Of a stretch of 64,000 bases of DNA, positions 20,980-33,080 are shown one piece after another. The translations under genes and the position numbers were made by a program. Where the stretch lies: the NCBI GenBank assembly GCA_030407085.1, contig CM059582.1, positions 15,605,501-15,669,500 on the forward strand, in the 5' to 3' direction. Under the pieces are notes generated by a model. The model saw nothing but the letters and a program-made list of their open reading frames with translations. It did no database searches and had not been told where the DNA came from. How positions within the stretch are numbered: position 1 is the first letter of the stretch; each line of letters begins with the position of its first letter. The DNA comes from Trichopria drosophilae (Eukaryota > Arthropoda > Insecta > Hymenoptera > Diapriidae).

Positions 20980-21190
20980 TTTTGAATGTCTCTATTCTTG
21001 TAATTGTATTTTATTGTATTATTTTTATGTCTATGTATAATTGACTGAATTTGTTACTTAACCTGTAATTATTTTTTGTATCTAATTTGTATTTTTTGTA
21101 TCTATTTTGTATTTATTTTTTTGTTTATGCAGAATAAATATTCTGAAGAGGACTGCATTCGACAGTCGAAACGTTAAAACTATAAATTAA
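20980..21190 (+). mobile_element. 3' end relic of a Penelope-like element
   Basis: T-rich sequence with repeated ttttgtatct words leads into a hammerhead-like motif at 21143-21172 followed by GAAACGTTAAAAC. This layout is that of the terminal repeat of Penelope-like elements, compare 6586-6613. No endonuclease or reverse transcriptase was found upstream, so only the 3' end is left, or a solo terminal repeat. Confidence 0.45.
21143..21172 (+). ncRNA. Hammerhead-ribozyme-like core, second copy
   Basis: CTGAAGA (21143-21149), an unpaired G, GACTG (21151-21155), a 7-base loop, CAGTC (21163-21167), then GAAAC (21168-21172). GACTG and CAGTC pair perfectly as stem II. As in the motif at 6586-6613, one G separates CUGAAGA from stem II, a departure from the strict hammerhead consensus. 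Stems I and III were not resolved. Activity is not established. Confidence 0.5.
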
Positions 21191-23060
21191 TTTTTATCAT
21201 CTTGTCCATATTCTGGTTTCAAAGAAACATAACCAAGAGAGTTTTCACTTAAAAAAAACGGAGAAGAAGTTATGGATTTTTATTATTGAAAGTGTTGTAG
21301 TTTTTTCAGGTATAGAAATAAATCCCACCTCTCTTTATTGCAAATAATTGACAATTATCTCTTATAGAAATTATTACAAAAATTTGTAAATTTTGTTTGT
21401 AAATTAATCACATGAGTAACAACCTTCGGGTAAAAAAAAGATCAAAAAAGAATATGAATATTATTGGAAAGTTTTAGTTCAGGTAAAATATAATTTTGCT
21501 CCCTAGGTACGAAAAATACTATTTAATTACATTAGTTCGTTGACGATTTTGTTGTTCTTTGTAATGTCTCTTTATAAACCCATTTCTCTCTAACTTAACT
21601 ATTTAAAAGATTAAATCGAATTTGTGACATTCTTTTATTCCTTATATCCCTTAAAAACATTATTTCAGTTATAAACTGGTCTTCCGCGAACCTTTTTTTG
21701 GTGAAAAAAAAATCTTTCTGGCTGTCATACATAGAAATTAACTAAATATCACAATAAACAAGAAAAAAATGTTATGCGTGCAGAAATTTATTATTCGTTA
21801 GGAAAAAAGACAAATAAAAGAAAAATCATATTTCATTTTGATGAATTTTTCTCAACAAAATTTTGGACATTGCCTAATGTATCTTTGGAAACCATTGTCA
21901 CGATCTAGCGATAATGCATCTTTTGTGTCCAGTAAATTCGATCGTTCATTTTCACACAAACGATGGTGTATCTCGTTAAATGGAAAATAAATGTTCCGAG
22001 CGTAAAATCTCTTTGGCAAATTGAAGAGAAATTGCTCGTTCGACAAACAAACCGGTACGACTGATTTACGCTCAAACGTATATAAACAGTATTTGTAACA
22101 ATACCCTCCATTTCTGCGACTTTTCTTTTGGTGAGTATTTTTAGTAAGTTAAATATTAAATAAAAGTAATTATTTAATCGGTCGAAAAAGTAGTATACGA
22201 ATATAAAAAATGATTCGTCTTAGAAATTTAGATTAAACTTTATGGTTTCAGTCTTTTTAAACTGGAAAAGTTTCTAGTCTTCAATGATTAGATTTAGGAA
22301 AGATATTTAGAAATATGAAAAAATTCATAGAAAAAATGTGAACAAGAAAAAGTGACTAGAAATATTCAGAATAAATTGGCTTAACGAAAAATATGTTGAA
22401 TTATAGAATTACGTATGTTTCTTAAGAATTAAAAATTCGTATAATTGTAGAAATGTATTTGAAAAGTGATTTCATGAACTAAGGCGTGTAGTTACATTGA
22501 CCTCACATTTCTTAATAATAGTACATTATCCAACTAGGGAGCAAAACACGTGTTTACCAAGGAGCGAAAGCTTCGCCAACCCTCGGGTACAAAAATATTC
22601 CTTCCGGATATATTTATTTTTCTTTCTAGGGAACGAAAGTCCTATTTGCTCCCGAAGTATAGGGAACAAAATGGTATTTTGTGCTTGGAGTGTGAGAAAT
22701 GAAATTAAAGTACTACATCTTAACGCTCTAAAAGTAAAATTTCACTTTTAAAAGAGTGGTGCTTTATTTTAACAAGACTATCTAATTTTTACCACTAAAA
22801 ATTATGTAAAACAGATATATAATAAATCCGTATCTGCTTTTCTTGAATAAATTCAAAATATATTCTCTACTTTTCTTGAAATCAGATTTCGCTACCTATT
22901 GATTGATAATTGGGCCACAATAGTGGGTATTTAATACTTTATTTATTGTTATTTATTTACTTTTAACCAGTGAAATTTATTCCTAAAATAGAAAAAATTC
23001 ATTCTATAATCAGAGTGAAAAAAGAATTTTATAAAATCAAGTTTATTAAACAAAAAAAAA
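21191..23060. other. AT-rich noncoding stretch
   Basis: No supported gene. Between 22533 and 22690 there is a loose palindromic patch with GGGAGCAAA (22536-22544) and its inverse TTTGCTCCC (22645-22653); the same word appears at about 21495 and 40415. Frames at 21852-22111 (minus) and 22497-22751 (plus) have no family features. Confidence 0.45.
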
Positions 23061-23062
23061 AT

Positions 23063-23142
23063 GGTCCCGACCCGGTATTGATCCCTAACCATCCCATTCT
23101 TAATCCATTTACTTAATCGCTTGACTACAATAATTCTTAGCG
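23063..23142 (-). pseudogene. Degenerate tRNA-like module
   Basis: On the minus strand the B-box-like GGGATCAATACC lies in a tRNA-sized block next to a poly-A run (23050-23061), the same arrangement as the other tRNA-like modules in this window. Both internal promoter boxes are damaged. Assignment is by resemblance to the better copies at 2348, 30787, 41195 and 52160. Confidence 0.3.
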
Positions 23143-25322
23143 ATACACAAAGAGAAAAATATAGTTAATCATACTATTTTACAATAGTAAAACACAGAAC
23201 TACAAAAAATAGTTATATTAACTAATTCTGCAGTAAACAAGGCAATAATATTGTTCCGTATTCTATTTCCCGATCATTAAATATGCAGTAGAGTACATAA
23301 CCTCAAATCTACCGTGTTTTTGAATCTAAACTGTTTTAACTTTGATCCTGAATCACCTAAAAAATGGTTTTAGATAGTTCTTTGATTTCGTCAGATCTAA
23401 AATTGATCTGATTCATAAACTTTTTTTCGTGGCTGATTTGTAATAAATATATTGCCTTATGAACATTAATTTATGATCATGCTTTGTATTTCTAAGATTC
23501 TCTGCAATTTTTGCACAGTTTATTTTTTTCGGTTTTACTTTTTCTTTGTCACACTCAGTTAGATAATGGTGCTCTTGTTAAAGTTCGGAAAGTTTCAGAA
23601 GTTTCTGTAACATGTCGACTGAAGTGAAGGTTGGCTATAATTCTATTGATGTACCTTGAAGCACATGAACGGAAGTGCACCGTCTGGAACCAAAGCGATC
23701 AAACAGTATGGATCGAAGCATAGAACGATTTAGTCGTTCGTGAAAATTGGAAAACTTAGATTCAGCCTTTAAAGTTTATCCCATAAGAATTTTTTATTAA
23801 TACGAGTAAATTAATTGTATTTTATGGTGTAAATATCTTTCTTTGATGGTTATTTTATCATATGGACACTTCTTTTGGTTTATATAAGTTCATTCAATAG
23901 TAAAGCTTTTTTGATGCTGAATCAGAATTTAACCTCAGAAGAGTCTCAGGTCATCGAGGCGTTCTAAGATGAAAGTTACGATTTGTTTGCTATGTTTTAT
24001 GTTCGGTAGTACAAGAAGAATTTCGAAATTTGGAAATACAACTCTTTCCTTCTAAAATCAATGCTAAAGTCTAAAAAAAATCTTTAATTGTCTCTTAGAA
24101 ATCAAGTCGAATGAGATAATTTTCTGTGGTAATTTTCCCTGGGTTTGAAAAGTAGTTTTCTCATTTTGATATAAAATCGATCACATTGTAGTCAACATTT
24201 ACATACTTTTTAGATCTAACCAATTTCGATCAGAGTTTGATCGGATTTCGATCACCTCTATTGCTCTCGGGTCAGAACACTTCAAAAAACTGGCATGGTT
24301 TATTTAAAATTGAGTCGGACTGTTTAATTTAAACACATATGACATTTTAAAAAAAATCGTCGCATTCATTCACTCATTCATTCATTGGGAAATAGGGTGT
24401 TTATCGTCTACATTTGGAAACTTACTCGTCCAGAAAAAAATATGCGAATAGCAACTAGTATCTGACAAGAAACTTCAAAGTCGAAATTGGGCCTGTTTCC
24501 AGTCTGGTTTATGCTCTATGATTGGGCTGCATTCCGCATTAAACTCGTTTGAAGTTGGAGAAGTCAATCCGAAGGCAGAGATACATAGATACCTTCTTTA
24601 GATTAAAATAGGACATTTCTATGCACAAAATTCTGCCGTGTATTTTGTGAAAACTTTACCGTCTTTAGGAAATGCAAAGAATAACACAGGACCATTTATT
24701 TCAAATATCCAAATATTTTTTGGATGAAAACTTTAATCACGGAATCGAGTCCGTTGATTAATTTAACTCAACACGTCGGATTTTATGATATCTGATCCGA
24801 AATATAATCAATAATATCTTTTTCACAATTTGAGGTATATGAAAAGTCTGACGTGATGGGTGAAATTGGACAATGAAATCATTTTCAGAGCACAAAATCT
24901 ATGAGGTCCTCTTTCTCTGACCCAGATATTTCACATATCTTAACCTCAAATTGCCAAAAAGTATATTTTTGAACACTTTTAGAGACCTTAAAATCCTGTC
25001 GTGATGTGATCGAATAGATTGATGAAGATGATCCACTTTCTCTGATTCAAGTTATCTTTCAAAAAACTTTTTTTGTGGTCCTATGAATCATTGACGTAAT
25101 TCCAAACAAATCAAATTTCTCTATGCTTAAGAATACTGAAGCATATGTTGTTTGACAATTAATCAAAAATATTTTTAATTCTTTAAAATTTTTCCCATTT
25201 AATAAATGAGATATTTGGTTTCACTTATACCAAACATTCTTGAATAATAATTTTTACGCAGTGAGATTGTTGCAATTTCTGCAAAAATTTTTTCACAAAC
25301 TCTCTGAAAAAATATCATTGTA
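23143..25322. other. AT-rich noncoding stretch
   Basis: No gene is supported. A CAGTAGAGTACATAACC word at about 23286 resembles a MITE end (inverse word near 35048). A short ATTC-unit run lies at about 24364-24386. Around 24600-25060 there are loosely repeated blocks (tttgaggt...ctgacgtgatg) suggesting an eroded duplication. Confidence 0.4.
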
Positions 25323-25516
25323 CTAAGTTCCTTAGAGTGAAAATTGAGCCACTCTTTCACGAAGAGTGAAATTTTCACTGTATTGAGAGAAACATTTCAT
25401 TCTTCTAGGAGTGAATTTTTTCTTGCACTACTGATGGAGTGAAATGACACTTTTCATATAGTGAAATTTTCACTCATAATAAAAAAGTGGCCCAATTTTC
25501 ACTGTAAGGAATTTAG
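25323..25516. mobile_element. MITE with GAGTGAAAATTG-type arms, family C copy 1
   Basis: The left end (cttagagtgaaaattgagcc, near 25331) is matched inverted by the right end (ggcccaattttcactgtaag, near 25489), giving arms of about 32 bp with few mismatches. Inside, GAGTGAAA/TTTCACTC words repeat several times in both orientations. No coding capacity. Related sequence is at 44477-44625 and 47860-47935. Confidence 0.65.
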
Positions 25517-25692
25517 AGAGCATCGAAAGTCAAAGTGCCATTTCAAAAGAGCATACTTGCCAAACAACGTCCAAATGACTACTTTTTCCGAGCTAAATGC
25601 GATTTCAGCAATTGCAGACCGAATGGATAGAAAGTTACAAAATACATATTACATGACTGCAATTAATGCCGCATCATATAAAATTATAAGGT
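25517..25692 (+). CDS. Possible short exon, unrecognised
   Basis: After the MITE boundary an open frame runs to a weak donor (ATAAG|gtaatg). An internal ATG at about 25577 gives MTTFSELNAISAIADRMDRK then LQNTYYMTAINAASYKIIR, less AT-biased in composition than the neighbouring chance frames. No homologue is recognised and no acceptor or partner exon was established. It may be a chance frame. Confidence 0.2.
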
Positions 25693-26034
25693 AATGTTGT
25701 CCTCCGCAATACGTAATATCTTAACCTTAATCATTCATGCCGAGTAACGCCTCATAAAACTGACGGACAAGTGTGCCAAGTATAGATAAATAGTTTAAAC
25801 ACGTTAAAAAAACCTTTTTGTTCTAAGAATGTCGTTACATCCATCGTACCAAACTACACAGCATACTTTCTACAAAAAAAAAAATGCATTTTGTAATTTG
25901 CACTCCTGGGTCAGAATTTTCCAGCGAAACCATTTTGACTCTGAATTTTCAAACGGTTCAGGTAAAGTTTTAATTTCTTCATCGTCATTCGCATGACTTC
26001 CTCGACTTGATGAAATTATGCAAAATAATCTGTG

Positions 26035-26400
26035 ACGTTACGTGGTTTTACATGCGTTTATTGCCGAGTATTGACACGCGCGTGTGAACTCAGCCAAGGA
26101 CACAAGGTTTCCGTATCGATGTATTGATATTTCGATGAGACCGCTCTTAATGTGCTTTCGGACGCGCGTGCCTAGGTCGCCTAATGAAGCCTTACCCACT
26201 TCAATTGGCGTCGTTTCTTTTTTTTTTTTTTTTTTTTTAAAGAATCAGATCTAAATCTGCTGTTGGCTATTTTCGTTGCAATTTCACCTACTCGTTTTTC
26301 AAATTGGAATTACTGCGTACGGTTGCATCGATCGTGATCGATCCAGACGACCAGGATGACTTGTGATAGCTATTTCAGCTATCGATGCGATTGTCACGTT
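26035..26400. promoter_or_regulatory. GC- and CpG-richer island, possible regulatory element
   Basis: GC rises between about 26035 and 26215 (words acgcgcgtgtg, ggacgcgcgtgcc) and again at 26310-26400 with repeated ATCGAT/GATCGATC words. The two parts are separated by a run of about 20 T at 26219-26238. No ORF. CpG-rich patches in AT-rich insect DNA often mark promoters or conserved enhancers, but no transcript start is evident. Confidence 0.3.
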
Positions 26401-28224
26401 TTTTATGATTTATTGTATTGGAAACTGATCGAAAAAAACATGATCTGATAAGTCAATGACCTTTTCAGGAACAAATTTAGTATCGATTGTTATTTTCAAC
26501 AACTACTAAAAATATGTGTCGGCTACTCCAAATGAAATCAATCAGCAAACAAAAATCAATGGCTTTGATTTTTTGCCTCTCAGGAATATTATTCTACTGG
26601 AAAATTTCACGTGTTTTTTCTTTTTCTCAAAAATGTTTTTTGGTTAGTATACCAAATTTTACTTCGAAATTACTTCAAGAAATAAAATGCACTTTTTTTA
26701 AATTGCCAACATTCCTTGCCAAATTATATAAGTTTCTTTTTACATTGTCCAGAATTCTATCAGCTTGTACGTTATGAATTGAGCTTATGAGACTTCAGAA
26801 ATTTACCATTTTTATCAACTATGAATGAATAACTATTAATTAAATGATTGTAAATTGAAAAGTGCGAGTCGTCGTATACGGTGAATATTGGATCTTGTAT
26901 TGGGCCAAAACATGTGAAATAGCAATTATCTTTTTCTGGCCATATCCCTAAAATGCAGCAAGATGGTTTGGTAGATAGCTCATTTAACTTGGAAAACGAT
27001 ATCCAAATTCGGCGAAAATCGAAGATGATTTTTTTTTAACACCATTTTTAAAATAAAATGCCTTTTTTTAGTTATTTATTTTTATCTCAGCGAATTTTGA
27101 AGCAATTCAATATATGTTCAGATAACGTTTAAAAGGATGAAATTCAGCACATTTAGACAAAAATCGTTCCGATGAGATAATCTGCGACGAAATGGCGACC
27201 ATTTAAAAAAAAAAGTGAATTTTAATTCGATGTAAATTTTGGCATAACGCGCAGAGGCTCATTTTGAAATTTCAATTAGCGAATATCGAAGATGTCGATG
27301 TTTTTTCTTGGGTGAAACAATCTGTAATAAGTCATGTAAAAAAAATTAGTAGCGTTAATAAAGAATCTTTATCTGTCATATTTATCAATAATAATTAAAT
27401 TTAGTTAGTCAACACTTAATAACCCTTTTATAACATTTTATTTTTCTTGTCTACGAAAAATTAAGCTGATATAATTGTATAACTTAATTCTTAATGAACA
27501 TGAATAAATAATCGAATTTTTAAAATCTGCATTTCTAGGAATAAATATTCTTAAGAAGCAGTGTCTTTTTATACGTTTTTTAAGGATAAACCAATTTTCT
27601 AAACGGGTTTTTAATGTAGTCGAAAATCATTTATTGCAAGGGTAACTGATAAATCAGAAATGTAAATATTCACTTTTTTAACCTCTGGAATACTGTCAAT
27701 AAATTCCATTTTTTTCTAATAAAAATGACTTTATGTTCATAGAATTTTTACTATTCAGACAGTAAAAATTACGATAAAATCTAGTCATTTTTACCAGGAA
27801 AAATGGAAATTTTCTCCATTCTGTGTTAAAATTACTATATAATATAGTAAAATTGGCAAGAAAATTGTTTTCCGTGTACTTTCGTATACTCAGTGACACG
27901 TAATTATCTTCAAGATGATTTTCAAACATTTTTCTCCACCATATTGGGTTCGCCGTTTCGAATTTTTTATTTCAGATTCGTGTTTAACAACTCCAAAAAC
28001 CACCAGTTATGTTAGAGAGAATTTGTAAACTTTTTCAATTTTGGATGGGCCATATTGGATCCGATACTTTTGATTTTTTAATTTTTACGTAAGAGTTCTT
28101 TCATATCGTCTGGTCGTCAAGAAATGAATGTCAAGTGTCATTAGAATGTCAAATATCTCTGCTAACGAATTAGATTCCAAAAAATCCGAATCTTTTCGCC
28201 TCTATTCATTTATAATAACTAAAT
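26401..28224. other. AT-rich noncoding stretch
   Basis: No supported gene. Frames at 26487-26777 (plus) and 27696-27929 (minus) are hydrophobic or low-complexity and have no family features. Confidence 0.5.
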
Positions 28225-29287
28225 ATATGAATCGGTCCATGCAAAAAGGGCATTAAGTCCATTTTTGGGTAAATTAAGATAATGATAAATTCTTACTTTT
28301 TAGGCTCCAGTCGATCATTTGGCACTTATTTAAATTATTAGTCTTCATTTCCTGATGTCCGATTTATGCAAAAAGGGCCTTAAGTCCAGGACTTAGTGAC
28401 ATTTTTTTATATCGCGTATTATTTACACTCAGAAAAAAATGAAGTAAAAGGTAGTATTTAATACTAGGTACTTATTGCGGTAAAATATGTGCCAATAAAT
28501 ACATGTCGTATATTTTACCACTATAAATTGTCATGTAAGATATATTGTAGGATACGCGTTGTAGTTGTATATACAATATATAAATATATAATCTAATACT
28601 ATTACATAATAGTTACAACTACACTGGTGAACACAAATACAGTATCAGTTTTGCATACTATATCGATTGGTAAATATAGTTATGTTAACATATTCGAAAA
28701 TCACGTTACCACAATGTCTAGTATTGAAATATTAAATATGAATAATTTAAACTTATTCGTATTAAGAGAGATTTGTTTACTGATTATTATACACATACTT
28801 ACTGTATTTACAAATAACAATAATCTTTCGGAACTGTTATAATTTAACATCGGTCTCTTACTGTTCGTGCGTATTTCATATTATATCTAGGTTTCTACAA
28901 TTCCCTGATAGAATGGCGTACTGTTACTGATGAAAAAGACAATGAATTTAGTTCTTAACATACCGCAAAATGTAATTATAGATTGTATTATACTTTTGCA
29001 AATAAATTAGTTAGCTGTGTTATAAAGTTATTAGTTTTTTTTTCATCTTACTCGTGATTCATGCAAAAAGGGACCTAAGTCCACTGATATTTTTTATAAT
29101 TATTAAAAATTCTCTTTAACATTAAGCATAGAACGATATTTGTACTATTGTAAGTGCATAAAAGCAGCATTTCTATTAAATAATATTTTTAATTTTCATT
29201 CTGCAAGAAAAGTAAATCAGTTTTTTGCGTTTTCCCAACAATTATCTATATGGACTTAGTGCCCTTTTTGCATGGACCGATTCATAT
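28225..29287. mobile_element. 1,063-bp element with 38-bp terminal inverted repeats
   Basis: The left end ATATGAATCGGTCCATGCAA (28225, continuing to about 28262) is repeated inverted at 29250-29287 with a single mismatch in 38 bp. The subterminal word ATGCAAAAAGGG plus TTAAGTCCA recurs inside near 28376 and 29060, so the end motif occurs four times. There is no transposase; the 71-codon frame at 28627-28842 is AT-driven. It is a non-autonomous DNA transposon or fold-back element. Target duplication is uncertain because the flanks are A/T runs. Confidence 0.8.
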
Positions 29288-30786
29288 TATAGAATATAAA
29301 AATATCATCTTGTAAAATTTAAGCATCTTTTTAACTGGAAATGAATAAAAATTGCACCAAAATTTTGCATAAAAAAAATCTATAGTGGCTCCTGTGACTG
29401 AAAGAGGGAATTTAAGAAATATATATTTTTCATTTCGATTATCTTTGAATTCCGATCACAGTATTCAATATTTTGTCAAAACACTTCACTTTTTCAAAAA
29501 GATGATGAAAGTATTTTATATTTAGATTTAAAAAATCGAAAAACTAAAAATATGAATATTTATTTGATCCTTTCCATAATTCTGAGCAAAAAAATGTATC
29601 TTATGATTGTTTCATAAAACGTATTTTTTCGGGGATAAAAATGCCAAAACGTTCAAAAATGTAATTGTCGTCATTTTTTAATTCCAAAAATAATCTTATA
29701 AATATTCGTCAAAAATGTTCAAAGAATCTGAAAGCATTTTTCGGACCATTTAATAAAACTGTTTTAATTGTTAATAAAGATTAAAATGCCCTCCATGGAT
29801 GATTTTGATTTTGTTTGTAGACAAGCAATGTTCTTTTATAATCTGCAAAAATTGGTGATTTTAGAAGTAAAAAATGAATAAAAAATGGCCTCTTACCATT
29901 TAATAGATTAAGATCGAATTCATTTTTTTTAATTTAACACAATTAAATTTTGTTTTTAAACGTAAGCCATTAATAATACATTTTCAATAACTTCATACAC
30001 TTATCATTTTCGTTTTTGCGATATTTTTCGATTTTATGATTATTTTCAATGCATTCATTGTAACCTATCCTGTGACAATGTTCATTTCCGACGTGTATGT
30101 CAATGACAAAATAATGCAAACACAATAGGAAGACAAGGAGAAAGATAAAGTATTTAGGAAAATTTTGAGATTAATATGGAATCGTTGTTCTGACTTTGAT
30201 AATGTCAGATATTGCCGATCTTATCGCGAAATAAAACAGCAGACTAGACGGGAAAAAAATTTACTAATTATAACTACCGCATAGTTTTATCATACTTGCT
30301 TTATAATTAATAAGTTTTTTATTTAAGTCAAAATCGTGTCCCTTGACCGTTTGTAGCTATTTAATGTTTTGAATGGACCCTGAAAAATGGAAAAGGAAAT
30401 GGTACTTTCTACACCAAATAAACGATTAAAAAAATGAACATTTTTGGTTCCAATGTGAGAGCCATCATAAAAAAACTTGTAACATAATTAACAAAAAAGT
30501 AAGGTTGTTTACTAAATATGCGAATTTGATTCGTTTTTTATTTTTTTAAATTCGTTTGATTAATCAAAATTGCAAATAATAAAGTCCCCCTCAATGGGAC
30601 TTCAGAGTGCCTCACAATGGGTTCCTATACACTAGGTTAAATACATCTAAAAAAATCTAATCTAAACAAATAAAGTGTACATTAAAATTCATTCGAATGA
30701 AGATATTAATTTTTTTTATTTTTAAAATAACATTACTTTATATATCACCCTATGTTACAGTTCGCTGATAAATAAGAAAAAAGATC
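29288..30786. other. AT-rich noncoding stretch
   Basis: No gene or clear repeat recognised. Many poly-A and poly-T runs. Confidence 0.5.
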
Positions 30787-30855
30787 ACCTTACGCAAGGA
30801 TCGAACCCGCGGCGTCTGTCGCTTACTATGGGCTAGCATCTTAACCATTTCGAAA
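30787..30855 (-). pseudogene. tRNA-like module with good B box
   Basis: The minus strand has GGGTTCGATCC (30798-30808) within a pairable T arm (CGCGG with TTGCG, two G-U pairs), preceded by a GATGCTAGCCC A-box-like segment. An A-rich run lies at 30777-30784, as in the other modules. Acceptor pairing is not evident. Probably a tRNA-derived repeat. Confidence 0.45.
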
Positions 30856-31771
30856 TGGTTATTTTTCTTAAGGAGTAGAAGAGTAAAACGTTTAACGCTA
30901 CCTCGATTAATAAATTACTGTAATGAGTTGAGTATTATACAATTTGTCGGATAATATTAGTTAAACTTAAATTTGGAATAAATTAAACATAATCAATTAA
31001 AAAAAGAAACAAAATGATAAAATTGATTATTAATTTCATATAATTGAATCATTCGTTATTTATATATTCGTATCTTATTTGAAATAACTTTATTATACGT
31101 TTTATTTAATATTATATTAATATGTTATTTAATGATATAATTTTCCTTCTTTAATACACTTCAGAAAGTCATATACGTGTCCAAACAGAAACAAAATATT
31201 GCCTTGAAAACTACATAACGTCCAGCACGAAGACCAGTAAATCGTTATAGATCTGACCGGGTTACCTAAATCTATACTCTGAAATTGGAAGTCACTTAAA
31301 TTTTAACTTTGTTTCGAGAATATGCGAATACATAAACCGCAACGCGGAATGAATTCATTCGCCAGAAAATATTTAATTATACGTAATTATAATTGGTTTT
31401 CTGCCATATCTTTCTATATAGAAAATTCGTTTTTTAGTATTTAAATTTAGATGGATAATAAATATGAGTTGAAAAATAGTTTGCAGTTAAAAGTAAATTA
31501 TTATCGATTTGATCATACTGTATTGAATGTATGAAGGTAATACTTATTTTCATATTAATTAATATAAAATTAAGTATAATCTTCTAGATTAATTAAATCA
31601 TTAACGCCCAAGAAGACGTTAATTCTACCAAGATTTCAAGGATTTTTCATGACATTGAGAATGTAATAACAAAAACATTGAAATAAGCCATTTTCTACGT
31701 AAAATTTACTGTTCTTTCAGATACTCTTATCTAAATTAGTTTCTATTTATTTGTAAAATTACAATACACGT
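30856..31771. other. AT-rich noncoding stretch
   Basis: No gene recognised. Confidence 0.45.
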
Positions 31772-31851
31772 AAATATAACGTGACGGAACCGAGCAAATA
31801 TATTGGAACGTAAATATATCGAGACGCAATATTTATATCGGGACTCTACTG
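31772..31851 (+). mobile_element. CAGTAG-ended MITE, family B copy 2 (5'-truncated)
   Basis: Matches the right-hand 80 bp of the family B copies (taacgtgacggaaccgagca, then the terminal inverted repeat ending ggactctactg). The GC-rich core and left end are missing. Confidence 0.7.
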
Positions 31852-32238
31852 CATAAGGAATTTTTGACAAAATCCGATTAGAAGATCGATAAATTTTACG
31901 TCGAACATGGTTGATTTCAAATCTTTAGATATTGTATTCGACGCGAAAAAATTTGTGAATTCTGCTATTTTAAGACCTCGCCAATTCGACACTTCACTCA
32001 TTCGACTACCTATCTTGTTCGACAGTGCCGGCCCTCGGTTTTCGATTATTATAAAAAATTACTTTCTCACGAAAAAACACCAATTACGATTAAATGTATT
32101 GTCTTCGAAAAATTGCCTTTCTAAAGTTAAAAAATTACAATTGCAGCGAAAACAGTGCGAATAATCGCTTTTTTGTTTAACTCAATTATCTTTTGGAATT
32201 CTTTTCATCGGTCTTTTCCCTCGTAATGTAACTTCATA
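31852..32238. other. Noncoding spacer
   Basis: An 85-codon plus-strand frame at 31907-32164 has no recognisable features. Nothing else seen. Confidence 0.4.
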
Positions 32239-32540
32239 CTAGAGATACTTTCCATTTCCCGAGAGAATGCCACAGTCCCAGTACTGAAATTTTCGCAAAT
32301 CATCGCTGGCAGTATGGTCCACGTTACAAGTTACAATGACCGCGGAAACGGTACACTTAATTTTGTGGCGGGATTTTCCCTCGCAATCGTGGCACAGCGG
32401 TCTTGCAAAGCCATCCAGGAAATTTCCCAAGGGAATCCCAATAGTGGATGCACTTACGAAATGTGCACGACGTCATGAACTGCGAAAATATTTTCCTGGA
32501 TACTCGAGCATGCTGCATCTTCTTGTGCTATTATGCTAAT
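32239..32540. promoter_or_regulatory. GC-richer, non-AT-biased block, possible conserved element or exon
   Basis: About 300 bp have clearly higher GC than the flanks and carry overlapping open frames on both strands (63 codons minus, 67 codons plus). Neither protein shows a recognisable motif, and the splice signals around them are weak. A conserved noncoding element is as likely as an exon. Confidence 0.25.
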
Positions 32541-33004
32541 AACCACTGCATTAATCGGTAACTATAATTAAGGGTTCATTTCACAATTTGAATGATTTTC
32601 TGGGATCTCTAAAGAAAAAAATCGTTTAATCATCTATCGAAGAGCATTTATGGTAATTTAGGGTGAAATGAGAATCCTCCTTGCGAAAGATTTGCTTTTT
32701 AATATAATAATATTATCTACATTCAGTAAAGTCTAGACATTACTTTCTTTCTCTGTGTGGATTAAACAACATTATTGGAACGCCTCGGGCGCTTTTATCG
32801 ATTTTGCGCCCTACGGCGAAAGTACACTAGAAATATCTTGGGGTCAGAGTGGCATTCTTCGCACTCATTGAAATTAATATATTTATTCCTTGATATATTT
32901 TTATTTATGTTTTCTTTGAATTTGAGCGGTTACTGTCAATAAATAAATAAATTTTTATATTTTTATGCCATCATACCAATTATCAGAAGTAAATATAAAC
33001 GCCT
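32541..33004. other. Noncoding, with a fragment of the 36.3-kb hairpin family
   Basis: At 32781-32820 the word gattttgcgccct, next to a GC-rich patch, matches the arm of the long inverted repeat at 36303-36778. It looks like a small degraded copy. The rest is AT-rich without features. Confidence 0.35.
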
Positions 33005-33080
33005 TATCATGAACAACGCTCTGTAAAGCATTCTACAGGCAAACTAATGGTCCGTGGTTCAAGTCCTCGCGTCGACCAAA
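33005..33080 (+). pseudogene. tRNA-like module, plus strand
   Basis: The B-box-like GGTTCAAGTCC (33056-33066) sits in a tRNA-sized block and is followed by a T-rich run at 33091-33099, the mirror of the A-rich run found with the minus-strand modules. The A box is not convincing. Probably a diverged tRNA-derived repeat. Confidence 0.4.
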
